Shown here: positions 1 through 5,183 of the stretch, piece by piece
Layout of the letters: the number at the start of each line of letters is the position of its first letter
How positions within the stretch are numbered: position 1 is the stretch's first letter
The notes under the pieces: model-generated
Seen by the model: the letters and a program-made list of their open reading frames with translations, nothing else
Database searches by the model: none
What the model was told of the DNA's origin: nothing
Source of the DNA: DAOUMU01 sp034409055
GTDB lineage: Bacteria; Chloroflexota; Anaerolineae; 4572-78; J111
Length of the DNA: 5,183 nucleotides
Assembly (NCBI GenBank): GCA_034409055.1
Contig: DAOUMU010000179.1
Coordinates: 1-5,183, forward strand
Reading direction: 5' to 3'
Position numbers and translations under genes: made by a program

Positions 1-412
<412 letters not shown>

Positions 413-476
413 TCACAGTTGTTTCCTTGATGATGAACTTTTTCGTTCTATTTAGTTTTTAGGGTACTATCCACTC

Positions 477-539
477 AATTAACACCGAACAATTAGTCAT
501 TAACAATTGTTCATTTCTAATTGATAATTGGTAATTGAT
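477..539. repeat. degenerate heptanucleotide tandem repeat in the 23S-5S spacer
   Basis: Nine consecutive 7-nt units can be read in one register: AATTAAC, ACCGAAC, AATTAGT, CATTAAC, AATTGTT, CATTTCT, AATTGAT, AATTGGT, AATTGAT. Six units start with AATT (at 477, 491, 505, 519, 526 and 533), and two more start with CATT in the same phase. Within the array there is an inverted pair GAACAATT (487-494) / AATTGTTC (505-512) with a 10-nt loop, and a direct repeat TAATTGATAA (518-527 and 532-541). The array sits between 23S and 5S, where no tRNA is present. It resembles the short heptanucleotide repeat families described in cyanobacteria and other bacteria in general form only; relationship to any named family is not shown. 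Confidence 0.6.
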
Positions 540-676
540 AAAAAGTCTTCTTGGTGATTATAGCGGTGGGGGTACACCCGGCTCCATCCCGAACCCGGCA
601 GTTAAGCCCACCAGCGCCGATGGTACTTGAGGGGCGACCCTCTGGGAGAGTAGGTCATTGCCAAGAAGGCTTTTTT
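540..676 (+). terminator. extended 5S stalk and probable rrn operon terminator
   Basis: The 5S helix I is extended outward: bases 540-554 (five As, then GTCTTCTTGG) pair with 661-675 (CCAAGAAGGC, then five Ts), giving 15 bp with one U-G wobble (546/669). The flanking part would form the RNase-processed stalk from which mature 5S is cut. The T run 671-676 followed by ATTT gives a stem-plus-U-tract layout, which is the form of an intrinsic terminator, although the enclosed 'loop' is the whole folded 5S. Termination here is an inference, supported by a promoter-like sequence starting 11 nt after the T run. Confidence 0.55.
547..668 (+). rRNA. rrf: 5S ribosomal RNA
   Basis: A complete 5S rRNA of about 122 nt. 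The conserved interior (AGCGGTGGGGGTACACCCGG from 562, TCCCGAACCCGG, GTTAAGCCC, CAGCGCCGATGGTACT, GGGAGAGTAGGTC) aligns base for base with the bacterial 5S pattern. The ends are set by alignment to E. coli 5S and by helix I, in which CTTCTTGG (547-554) pairs perfectly with CCAAGAAG (661-668). It is the last gene of the rrn operon and is separated from 23S by about 134 nt. The product joins the central protuberance of the 50S subunit. The ends could each move by 1-2 nt. Confidence 0.96.
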
Positions 677-686
677 ATTTCCTTCC

Positions 687-715
687 TTGATATATAGCCA
701 ACCCTATGTTAAAAT
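687..715 (+). promoter_or_regulatory. predicted sigma70-type promoter for the glmU unit
   Basis: TTGATA (687-692) and TAAAAT (710-715) each match 5 of 6 consensus bases and are exactly 17 nt apart, so transcription would start near 722. It lies directly after the 5S terminator and 167 nt before the glmU start codon, giving a long leader. The leader holds two small inverted repeats (TTCATA/TATGAA at 754-770 and CAGGCAT/ATGCCTG at 814-840). A perfect TATAAT at 800-805 is a second candidate -10, but it has no acceptable -35. Confidence 0.5.
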
Positions 716-813
716 AACAGATAGTGGATTTTATTTTTCTCCCTTAGACCCTATTCATAGCTTTTATGAAGCAAAGCCCCCAACTCTACATAATCAGCGT
801 ATAATTTGTACTT

Positions 814-840
814 CAGGCATCGGTCATTAATATATGCCTG
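814..840 (+). promoter_or_regulatory. inverted repeat in the glmU leader
   Basis: CAGGCAT (814-820) and ATGCCTG (834-840) are perfect 7-bp inverted arms around an AT-rich 13-nt centre, 41 nt before the glmU start. No T tract follows, so it is not an intrinsic terminator. It could be a protein-binding site or a leader hairpin, or chance in AT-rich DNA. It does not look like the glmS ribozyme or any riboswitch I recognise. Confidence 0.25.
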
Positions 841-881
841 CTTAATTTAACTAATCTTTATCAACTTGAGAGTGGATCGGA

Positions 882-2252
882 ATGAATTTAGCTACAGTAA
901 TTATGGCTGCCGGTATGGGTACCCGCATGAAATCTAAAATGCCGAAGGTACTTCATCCTATCTTGGGAAAACCGCTACTGCATCATATCCTGGAAGCGGT
1001 CAAGCCGCTTGGTCCAGTGCAGACAGTTGTGGTCGTTGGGCACGAGGCCGAACGAGTACGGGCTGAATTTGAGCCCGGTGGAACCGGACAAGCTGACCAC
1101 ATTTCTTTTGTGGTGCAATCACCGCAGTTGGGCACCGGCCATGCCGTTCAACAAACCTTTTCTTTGTTAGCTGGTAAAGCAGACACGATCGTCGTGGTCC
1201 CCAGTGATTTACCATTGCTAACTGGCGAAACCTTTCAGAAAATGGTTGAGGCCCATCGATCGGCTCAAGCGCCGCTGGTCATGTTAACCGTAGAATCGGA
1301 CAACCCCCGCGGTTTTGGCCGGGTTGTGCGCGATGAACAGGGCTACGTGATGGCCATTGTCGAGGAGGTCGATTGTACCCCGGAGCAAAAAGCCATTCGC
1401 GAACTAAATGTCGGCGCTTATGTTTTTGCGGCTGATTGGCTCTGGGCCAATCTGGAAAAGGTTCCGCTCAGTGCCAAAGGCGAATACTATATCACTGACC
1501 TGATTGGGATTGCCGTTGAGCAAAACGAGCGGGTCTGGGCCGAACGTTTGACAGACCCGGTTGAAGCCGTAGGCATTAACACCCGGGCCCATCTGGCTGA
1601 AGTAGAAGCCACCCTCCGTCAGAAAATTAATCAAAAGTGGATGGAAACCGGGGTGACCATGATTGACCCATCGACCACCTACATTGACCTTGAGGTAACC
1701 CTGGGCCAGGATACCATTATTTATCCTAACACTTATCTGCTGGGCCAAACAACCATTGGTCAAGATTGTGTCATTGGACCTAACAGCTTTATCGAAGACT
1801 CTATTATTGGCCATAGTTGCCTGGTCCGCTTCTCCGTGGTAGAGCAGGCCGTTATGGAAGATAATGTAGATATTGGTCCCTTTGCCCATTTGCGCAAGGG
1901 GGCTCATCTGGCCAGCAGGGTGCATATGGGTAATTTTGGTGAGGTAAAAAATTCTTATCTCGGTCCAGGGACGAAGATGGGCCACTTTAGCTACCTGGGA
2001 GATACCACGACCGGCAAAAACGTCAATATTGGGGCGGGAACCATAACCTGCAATTACGACGGTGTCAATAAAAATCCCACCAAGATCGGTGACAATGCTT
2101 TCATCGGCAGTGACACGATGTTGGTAGCCCCGGTAAACATTGGTAAAAACGCTAAAACCGGTGCCGGCGCTGTAGTGACCAGAGACGTACCCGACGACGC
2201 TGTGGCCTACGGTGTACCGGCCCGGCTCAAAAATTCAAAGATAGAAAAATAA
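882..2252 (+). CDS. glmU: bifunctional UDP-GlcNAc pyrophosphorylase / glucosamine-1-phosphate N-acetyltransferase GlmU
   Basis: This cytoplasmic enzyme makes UDP-N-acetylglucosamine, the precursor for peptidoglycan and other envelope sugars. Its C-terminal half acetylates glucosamine-1-phosphate with acetyl-CoA, and its N-terminal half joins the product to UTP. At 456 aa it is full family length. The pyrophosphorylase domain (about 1-230) has the nucleotide loop AAGMGTRM (9-16) with K22 in PKVLH, QLGTGHA (82-88), the metal ligand D109, GEYYITD (200-206) and N233. The left-handed beta-helix (about 255-445) carries hexapeptide repeats and the acetyltransferase residues R338, K356, H368 (catalytic base), Y371, N382 and K397, each at a constant +5 offset from E. 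coli. One departure is S108 in place of the usual glycine before D109. The ATG at 882 is preceded by a modest purine-rich stretch (GAGAGTGG, 868-875). It is the first gene of a probable operon with the CNNM and cdd genes. Confidence 0.97.
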   Translation: MNLATVIMAAGMGTRMKSKMPKVLHPILGKPLLHHILEAVKPLGPVQTVVVVGHEAERVRAEFEPGGTGQADHISFVVQSPQLGTGHAVQQTFSLLAGKADTIVVVPSDLPLLTGETFQKMVEAHRSAQAPLVMLTVESDNPRGFGRVVRDEQGYVMAIVEEVDCTPEQKAIRELNVGAYVFAADWLWANLEKVPLSAKGEYYITDLIGIAVEQNERVWAERLTDPVEAVGINTRAHLAEVEATLRQKINQKWMETGVTMIDPSTTYIDLEVTLGQDTIIYPNTYLLGQTTIGQDCVIGPNSFIEDSIIGHSCLVRFSVVEQAVMEDNVDIGPFAHLRKGAHLASRVHMGNFGEVKNSYLGPGTKMGHFSYLGDTTTGKNVNIGAGTITCNYDGVNKNPTKIGDNAFIGSDTMLVAPVNIGKNAKTGAGAVVTRDVPDDAVAYGVPARLKNSKIEK

Positions 2253-2272
2253 GTAAAGTTTAGCTTTGGGTT

Positions 2273-2276
2273 GGAG
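2273..2276 (+). promoter_or_regulatory. ribosome binding site that fixes a TTG start
   Basis: GGAG lies 5 nt before the TTG at 2282, within the 29-nt gap after glmU. The next in-frame ATG is codon 33 (2378), which lies beyond the first membrane segment and the DUF21 N-terminal motif. The TTG start is therefore the only one that keeps the domain intact. Confidence 0.7.
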
Positions 2277-2281
2277 TTATT

Positions 2282-3673
2282 TTGTTAGACCCTGACAGTC
2301 CATCGCCAATTATTGTTCTGGTCGTTTTGCTAACTTTGCATGCTTTCTTTGCGGCCGTCAAGGAAGCCATTGTGTCGATGCGCAAATCGCGGCGGCTTCA
2401 ATTAATTGAAGAAGGTAATCACGCGGCTGAAATGATCGACCGCCTGGCAGAGAATGCCACCCATCTTTTAGCCACCGAACAATTAGCGCTCAAATTTATC
2501 GGTTTTTCTATTATCGCCTTTGCCGCTTTCGTTTACACCACCCCTCTGGCTGAAACGATTTCCACCGACAACTTTGTGGCTGTACTGGTCATCACTGTGG
2601 TGGCGGTTCTGGCTACGCTCATTTTTGGTGAACTGATTCCCAGAGAGATTGCTCGTAACTATGCTGAGCCGGTCGCCCTCTGGGCGATTTACCCGGTCAA
2701 CCTGTTATCCTATTTAGCGGTTCCCCTGGCCCGTATGGTAACGAAAATCGGCTGGACGCTGACGGGACGACCGGGTGAAGGAGACGATTACGGCCTGGGT
2801 ATCATCACCGAAGAGGATTTGCGCACCTATGTGGATGCCAGTGAAGAGGGGGGCGCCCTGAAAGAAGATGAGAAGGAAATGATCTACTCCATCTTCGCGC
2901 TTGATGACACATTGGCCCGCGAAGTAATGGTCCCCCGCATTGATATCGTAGCCGTCGAGGCCCAAACCGATGTCATGGAGGCCCTTGATGTTATTCTGGA
3001 AGCCGGTCACTCTCGAGTACCGGTTTACGTCGATAATATCGATAACATCATTGGCGTTCTCTATGCTAAAGATTTGTTAGCCCATTGGCGCAGTGGCGGG
3101 AAATCACGCCCCGTGCACGGCCTGGAACGCGAAGTTCATTATGTTCCGGAAACTAAACCGGTCAGCGACCTTTTGCACGAGTTCCAGACCAAAAAAGTGC
3201 AGATTGCCATTGTCGTGGATGAGTATGGCGGCACAGCCGGCCTGGTCACTGTAGAGGATGTTTTGGAAGAGATTGTCGGCGAAATCCAGGATGAGTATGA
3301 TTCAGAAGAGTTCTTTATGCACTATATCTCTGATGATGAATATATTTTCAATGCTCGCATGGACCTGGATGACATTAACGATGTTATGTCCGTCGACCTG
3401 CCAACCGATGAGAGCGACACGCTCGGCGGACTGGTTTATAATTTACTGGGCCGCGTACCTGAAATGGGTGACTCGGTTGATATTGGTGATTTGCATTTAA
3501 CCGTGCTGGATGTCAATGGTCGCCGCATAGGCACGGTCAAGGTTCAACGGCTAAAAAAGAAGCCAGATAAAGAGAATGATAAAAAACGAAACAACGAGTT
3601 GATCCCCGCTGACAAAAATACCTCCACCTTTGTTAGCAATACGACCCACAATGCTGTTTCCAGATCTCCCTGA
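2282..3673 (+). CDS. CNNM/CorC-type membrane protein with DUF21, two CBS domains and a CorC_HlyC domain
   Basis: This is an inner-membrane protein of the 'hemolysin-like' CNNM/CorC family; characterised members export or maintain Mg2+ (and Co2+), and the old hemolysin name is misleading. The 463-aa protein reads as follows. A DUF21 transmembrane domain (about 8-165) has hydrophobic segments near 10-26, 68-88, 98-116 and 131-153, plus the GELIP motif at 116-120. Next comes a linker with ITEEDLRTYV (174-183), then CBS1 (about 212-270, MVPR at 216-219, SRVPVY at 244-249). CBS2 (about 283-338) contains the signature DEYGGTAGLVT (313-323), and a CorC_HlyC domain spans about 350-424. A 39-residue Lys/Asn-rich polar tail ends it. 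The first segment reads FFAAVKEAIVSM, where relatives have Ser/Ala-x-Glu-x-Ala-Leu, so K27 replaces the usual acidic residue. The start is TTG with GGAG 5 nt upstream. It lies 29 nt after glmU and is probably co-transcribed. The substrate here is inferred, not shown. Confidence 0.92.
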   Translation: MLDPDSPSPIIVLVVLLTLHAFFAAVKEAIVSMRKSRRLQLIEEGNHAAEMIDRLAENATHLLATEQLALKFIGFSIIAFAAFVYTTPLAETISTDNFVAVLVITVVAVLATLIFGELIPREIARNYAEPVALWAIYPVNLLSYLAVPLARMVTKIGWTLTGRPGEGDDYGLGIITEEDLRTYVDASEEGGALKEDEKEMIYSIFALDDTLAREVMVPRIDIVAVEAQTDVMEALDVILEAGHSRVPVYVDNIDNIIGVLYAKDLLAHWRSGGKSRPVHGLEREVHYVPETKPVSDLLHEFQTKKVQIAIVVDEYGGTAGLVTVEDVLEEIVGEIQDEYDSEEFFMHYISDDEYIFNARMDLDDINDVMSVDLPTDESDTLGGLVYNLLGRVPEMGDSVDIGDLHLTVLDVNGRRIGTVKVQRLKKKPDKENDKKRNNELIPADKNTSTFVSNTTHNAVSRSP

Positions 3674-3691
3674 TTAAAAAGGTAAAATGTG

Positions 3692-4108
3692 ATGGCCTTA
3701 ACCGAAACTTCAAAGACGAACGAATGGGATTATCTGCTCAAGCAGGCAATTGAGGCCAGAGAGTACGCCTATGCCCCCTATTCTAATTACAAAGTTGGCG
3801 CTGCCCTGCTGACCACCGACGGCAAGATTTACAAAGGATGCAATGTCGAAAATGCGGCCTACAGCCCCGGTAGCTGTGCTGAACGCACCGCTATCTTTAA
3901 GGCTGTCTCCGAAGGTGATCTTGACTTTAAGGCGATCGCCATTGTCACCCCGGATGGTGGCACGCCATGCGGAGTTTGCCGCCAAGTCATCCGCGAATTT
4001 GCTCCCAATTTAACCATCATCGTGGGTAACCTCGCAGGTCACTACCGGGTATTTGCTCTATCCGACTTGCTCCCCCACAGCTTTGGGCCGGACAATTTAC
4101 TCACTTGA
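3692..4108 (+). CDS. cdd: cytidine deaminase, homotetrameric type
   Basis: A zinc hydrolase that deaminates cytidine and deoxycytidine to uridine and deoxyuridine in pyrimidine salvage (cytoplasm). The 138-aa length is that of the short, tetrameric class. Numbered from the ATG at 3692, it shows the nucleoside-binding motifs YSNYKVGAAL (30-39) and GCNVENAAY (49-57), the zinc/proton-shuttle motif CAER with C62 and E64, and PCGVCRQ with zinc ligands C93 and C96. The tail (FGPDNLL) is typical. All catalytic residues are present, so it should be active. The start is ambiguous: GTG at 3689 lies directly before the ATG at 3692, and AAAGG (3678-3682) is spaced 6 or 9 nt away; I prefer ATG. It follows the CNNM stop by 15-18 nt, consistent with a shared transcript. 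An intrinsic terminator lies about 150 nt downstream. Confidence 0.96.
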   Translation: MALTETSKTNEWDYLLKQAIEAREYAYAPYSNYKVGAALLTTDGKIYKGCNVENAAYSPGSCAERTAIFKAVSEGDLDFKAIAIVTPDGGTPCGVCRQVIREFAPNLTIIVGNLAGHYRVFALSDLLPHSFGPDNLLT

Positions 4109-4256
4109 GGCTACGGTCTCGCCCCAAAACTGAAATGCTCCCGTCGGCGTTCATCGTCGAACCGGCAGGACAATTTTTCGCACCCTTATGTCACCCTGCA
4201 AGTAAAATCCATCCCTGTGTCCACAGCAACGCACTCCTCTGCGTTATGGGTCAATA

Positions 4257-4296
4257 AAAGCACCCTCGCCGGGTTCGGTGGCGGTGTTTTGTTTTT
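4257..4296 (+). terminator. intrinsic terminator closing the glmU-CNNM-cdd unit
   Basis: CACCCTCGCCG (4261-4271) folds on CGGTGGCGGTG (4276-4286) with a GGTT loop. The stem has ten pairs (two of them G-T wobbles) and one C-C mismatch. It is preceded by AAAAG and followed by TTTTGTTTTT (4287-4296). It would stop transcription coming from cdd and insulate the downstream toxin-antitoxin promoter. The A run on the left could give weak activity in the other direction. The 148 nt between cdd and this element hold only a small hairpin (AACGCA/TGCGTT, 4228-4245) and no gene I can support. Confidence 0.8.
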
Positions 4297-4307
4297 GTGG
4301 TTTGGTA

Positions 4308-4335
4308 TTGACAGGTTTGGAAGGTATGGTATAGT
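4308..4335 (+). promoter_or_regulatory. strong predicted promoter of the toxin-antitoxin pair, with flanking repeats
   Basis: TTGACA (4308-4313, perfect -35) is followed after 16 nt by TATAGT (4330-4335). An extended -10 TGG (4327-4329) lies immediately upstream of the latter. Transcription would start near 4341-4343, leaving a leader of about 26 nt. GGTTTGG occurs at 4299-4305 and again at 4314-4320, with a near copy GGTATGG at 4323-4329. These surround the -35 and could be an operator for autoregulation; that role is inferred. Confidence 0.75.
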
Positions 4336-4368
4336 TGAGAATAATAGCACGGGCAGGGAATTTACCCG

Positions 4369-4824
4369 ATGAGCATTCCGCAACGGTGGGCCGGGTTCCG
4401 CGAACTTCCGCCAGATATCAAGCAAAAGTTGGACCAGCTTATTCCCCTCTTTGAGCAGGAAAGCGTACAATTGAGTTACCTCTTTGGTTCTTTGAGTCAG
4501 AATAGAAAAGGACACGACGTGGATTTGGCCATCTTGATGCAAGATAAGCCGGTTTATCGACTACGCCCGGCCATCACCGTTTGCCTGAACACAGAGCGGC
4601 TGGATTTGGTTGATTTGCGGCAGGTCTCGCCGGTGTTGCGTTTTGAGATTATTCGCACCGGGCAACTGCTCTATCAGGCCAGTGAAGCAATTTGCCAACA
4701 ATTTGAGATGTCCACCCTGCGTTTATACAAAGATACGGCCTGGCTGCGCCGTCAACAACGACAATATTTGAAAGAGCATTTCAAACAATGGTCCTTAAAC
4801 CAGACACCATCGAGCAGCGATTAA
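4369..4824 (+). CDS. MntA-like minimal nucleotidyltransferase antitoxin (type VII toxin-antitoxin)
   Basis: A 151-aa protein of the pol-beta-superfamily minimal nucleotidyltransferases. Characterised MntA antitoxins use ATP to AMPylate a tyrosine of their HEPN partner HepT and so silence its RNase activity. The core motif YLFGS (37-41) is followed, after eight residues, by D50-V-D52. This gives a GS-X8-DXD metal-binding site, somewhat shorter than the GS-X10-DXD form often quoted. A third carboxylate is available in LDLVDL (D79 or D82). The C-terminal part has LRFEIIRTGQLLYQ (90-103), the usual helical region before the family's end. All catalytic residues are present, so it is likely active. 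AGGGA (4355-4359) lies 9 nt before the ATG. The gene overlaps the HepT-like gene by 37 nt in another frame, the usual coupled layout. Specific partner and target residue are inferred from the family. Confidence 0.88.
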   Translation: MSIPQRWAGFRELPPDIKQKLDQLIPLFEQESVQLSYLFGSLSQNRKGHDVDLAILMQDKPVYRLRPAITVCLNTERLDLVDLRQVSPVLRFEIIRTGQLLYQASEAICQQFEMSTLRLYKDTAWLRRQQRQYLKEHFKQWSLNQTPSSSD

Positions 4825-5093
4825 AGGAACTGAATAAAATCCTCCAGGAATTGAACAAATATGGTGAGGTTGAGCCGGAAGCCCTGCAGCGAAACCTGAG
4901 CCAACGTTGGATCATCGAGCGCGGTCTCATTGCGGCAGCTTCGATTATTCTGGAGATAGCCGACCATATTTTAGCCGGGCATTTTGGTATTTATGTTGAA
5001 ACGTATGAAGAGAGCCTGAAGGAACTTCAGAACAATGAGGTAATCTCCGCTAGCCTCTATAGATATTCAGATAAAGATTTTGAGTTTACATAA
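4788..5093 (+). CDS. HepT-like HEPN (DUF86) toxin, truncated by frameshift and lacking the active site
   Basis: The N-terminal 96 residues match the HepT/DUF86 family. They begin MVLKPDTIEQRL, then a helical segment, LSQRWIIERGLIAAASIILEIADHI (37-61), and the family block ETYEESLKEL...VISASLY (71-91). Family members are about 130-145 aa and carry an RX4-6H (often RX4HXY) RNase motif about 15 residues after the 'VI'. This frame instead ends at residue 101 with unrelated residues after K96, before that motif. The missing segment is legible in the +1 frame (see the next entry), so a one-base insertion near 5073-5075 is the simplest explanation. The ATG at 4788 lies inside the antitoxin gene, with only a weak AAAGAG 12 nt upstream, so translation is probably coupled. 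The product should be catalytically dead, though it might still bind the antitoxin. Best treated as a pseudogene. Confidence 0.8.
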   Translation: MVLKPDTIEQRLKELNKILQELNKYGEVEPEALQRNLSQRWIIERGLIAAASIILEIADHILAGHFGIYVETYEESLKELQNNEVISASLYRYSDKDFEFT

Positions 5094-5133
5094 CAGAATA
5101 GTTGCGCTACATACTACATATTGGGCTTCATAA
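5074..5133 (+). pseudogene. out-of-frame remnant of the HepT catalytic segment
   Basis: Reading from 5074 in the +1 frame gives KILSLHNRIVALHTTYWAS and then a stop (5131-5133). It lines up with the family's 'K-x-x-x-F-R-N-R-I-V-H-x-Y-W' catalytic stretch at the expected distance from VIS. Compared with the family, the catalytic Arg position is His (CAT at 5089, one transition from CGT), and two extra residues (AL) sit before the His. An alternative reading, R-IVAL-H-TT-Y, keeps an RX4H pattern. The last helix of the family is absent from this frame, and the stretch to 5183 holds no convincing continuation. This points to several lesions rather than one. The alignment is from family memory, not computed. 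Confidence 0.6.
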
Positions 5134-5183
5134 TTGTGACAGATACAAGATGTGGTATAACTCAAATTATTTTACTCTGCCAA

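Noticed and set aside
477..539. CRISPR array
   Set aside because: The units are only 7 nt and contiguous, with no unique spacers of about 30 nt.
800..805. Perfect TATAAT as a glmU promoter -10
   Set aside because: The positions 16-18 nt upstream are a run of Cs with no -35 similarity and there is no TGn extension; the 687-715 pair is better.
1000..3010. Several antisense open frames within glmU and the CNNM gene (for example 1404-1985 on the minus strand)
   Set aside because: They lie fully inside genes with clear family motifs on the + strand, show no family-like motif and have no separate promoter or ribosome binding site.
3258..3500. An 80-codon open frame on the + strand inside the CNNM gene
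   Set aside because: It overlaps the CBS2/CorC_HlyC region in another frame; its translation is Met- and Trp-rich without motifs.
4228..4245. AACGCA/TGCGTT hairpin as a terminator of cdd
   Set aside because: Only 6 bp and no T tract follows; the GC-rich hairpin at 4257-4296 fits far better.
4186..4542. A 118-codon minus-strand open frame across the terminator, promoter and antitoxin start
   Set aside because: It reads through the intrinsic terminator and the promoter as if coding and has no recognisable motif; it is a shadow of the antitoxin gene and spacer.
5070..5078. Programmed ribosomal frameshift in the HepT-like gene
   Set aside because: No slippery heptamer, no stimulatory stem that I can see, and the shifted frame also has a lost Arg, extra residues and an early stop, which fits decay better.

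Overview
The window starts inside an rRNA operon and ends in a toxin-antitoxin remnant; every gene is on the + strand. GC content is moderate. The style of the 5S and the glmU / CNNM-CBS transporter / cytidine deaminase trio resemble what I associate with Chloroflexota (Anaerolineae-like). This placement is tentative and rests on recognition rather than a search; that it is bacterial is certain.

Region 1 (1-676): the last ~412 nt of 23S rRNA, including the central peptidyl-transferase ring segment and an intact sarcin-ricin loop. A spacer without a tRNA follows; it holds nine in-register degenerate 7-nt tandem units (477-539). Then comes a complete 5S rRNA whose terminal helix is extended by flanking A and T runs into a 15-bp stalk, ending in a T tract that probably terminates the rrn transcript.

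Region 2 (677-4296): a good sigma70-type promoter (687-715) lies just after the 5S terminator and probably drives a compact three-gene unit. The genes are glmU (UDP-GlcNAc synthesis), a CNNM/CorC-type DUF21-CBS membrane transporter with a TTG start, and cdd (cytidine deaminase). Gaps between them are 29 and about 15-18 nt. A GC-rich hairpin with a T tract (4257-4296) closes the unit. The three products share no single pathway (cell-wall precursor, divalent-cation homeostasis, pyrimidine salvage), so this looks like a housekeeping cluster.

Region 3 (4297-5183): a strong promoter (TTGACA, 16 nt, extended TGG-TATAGT) with GGTWTGG repeats around it leads to a MntA-like minimal nucleotidyltransferase antitoxin gene. 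This overlaps by 37 nt a HepT-like (DUF86/HEPN) toxin gene. The antitoxin keeps its catalytic residues. The toxin frame stops before the RX4-6H active-site motif, and a recognisable copy of the missing segment lies in the +1 frame just downstream, with the catalytic Arg position read as His. I read this as a type VII toxin-antitoxin locus whose toxin has been broken by a 1-nt insertion and further decay.

I found no system here that I would call undescribed. The most informative anomalies are the broken toxin, the heptamer array in the 23S-5S spacer, and single-residue departures in GlmU and the CNNM protein.
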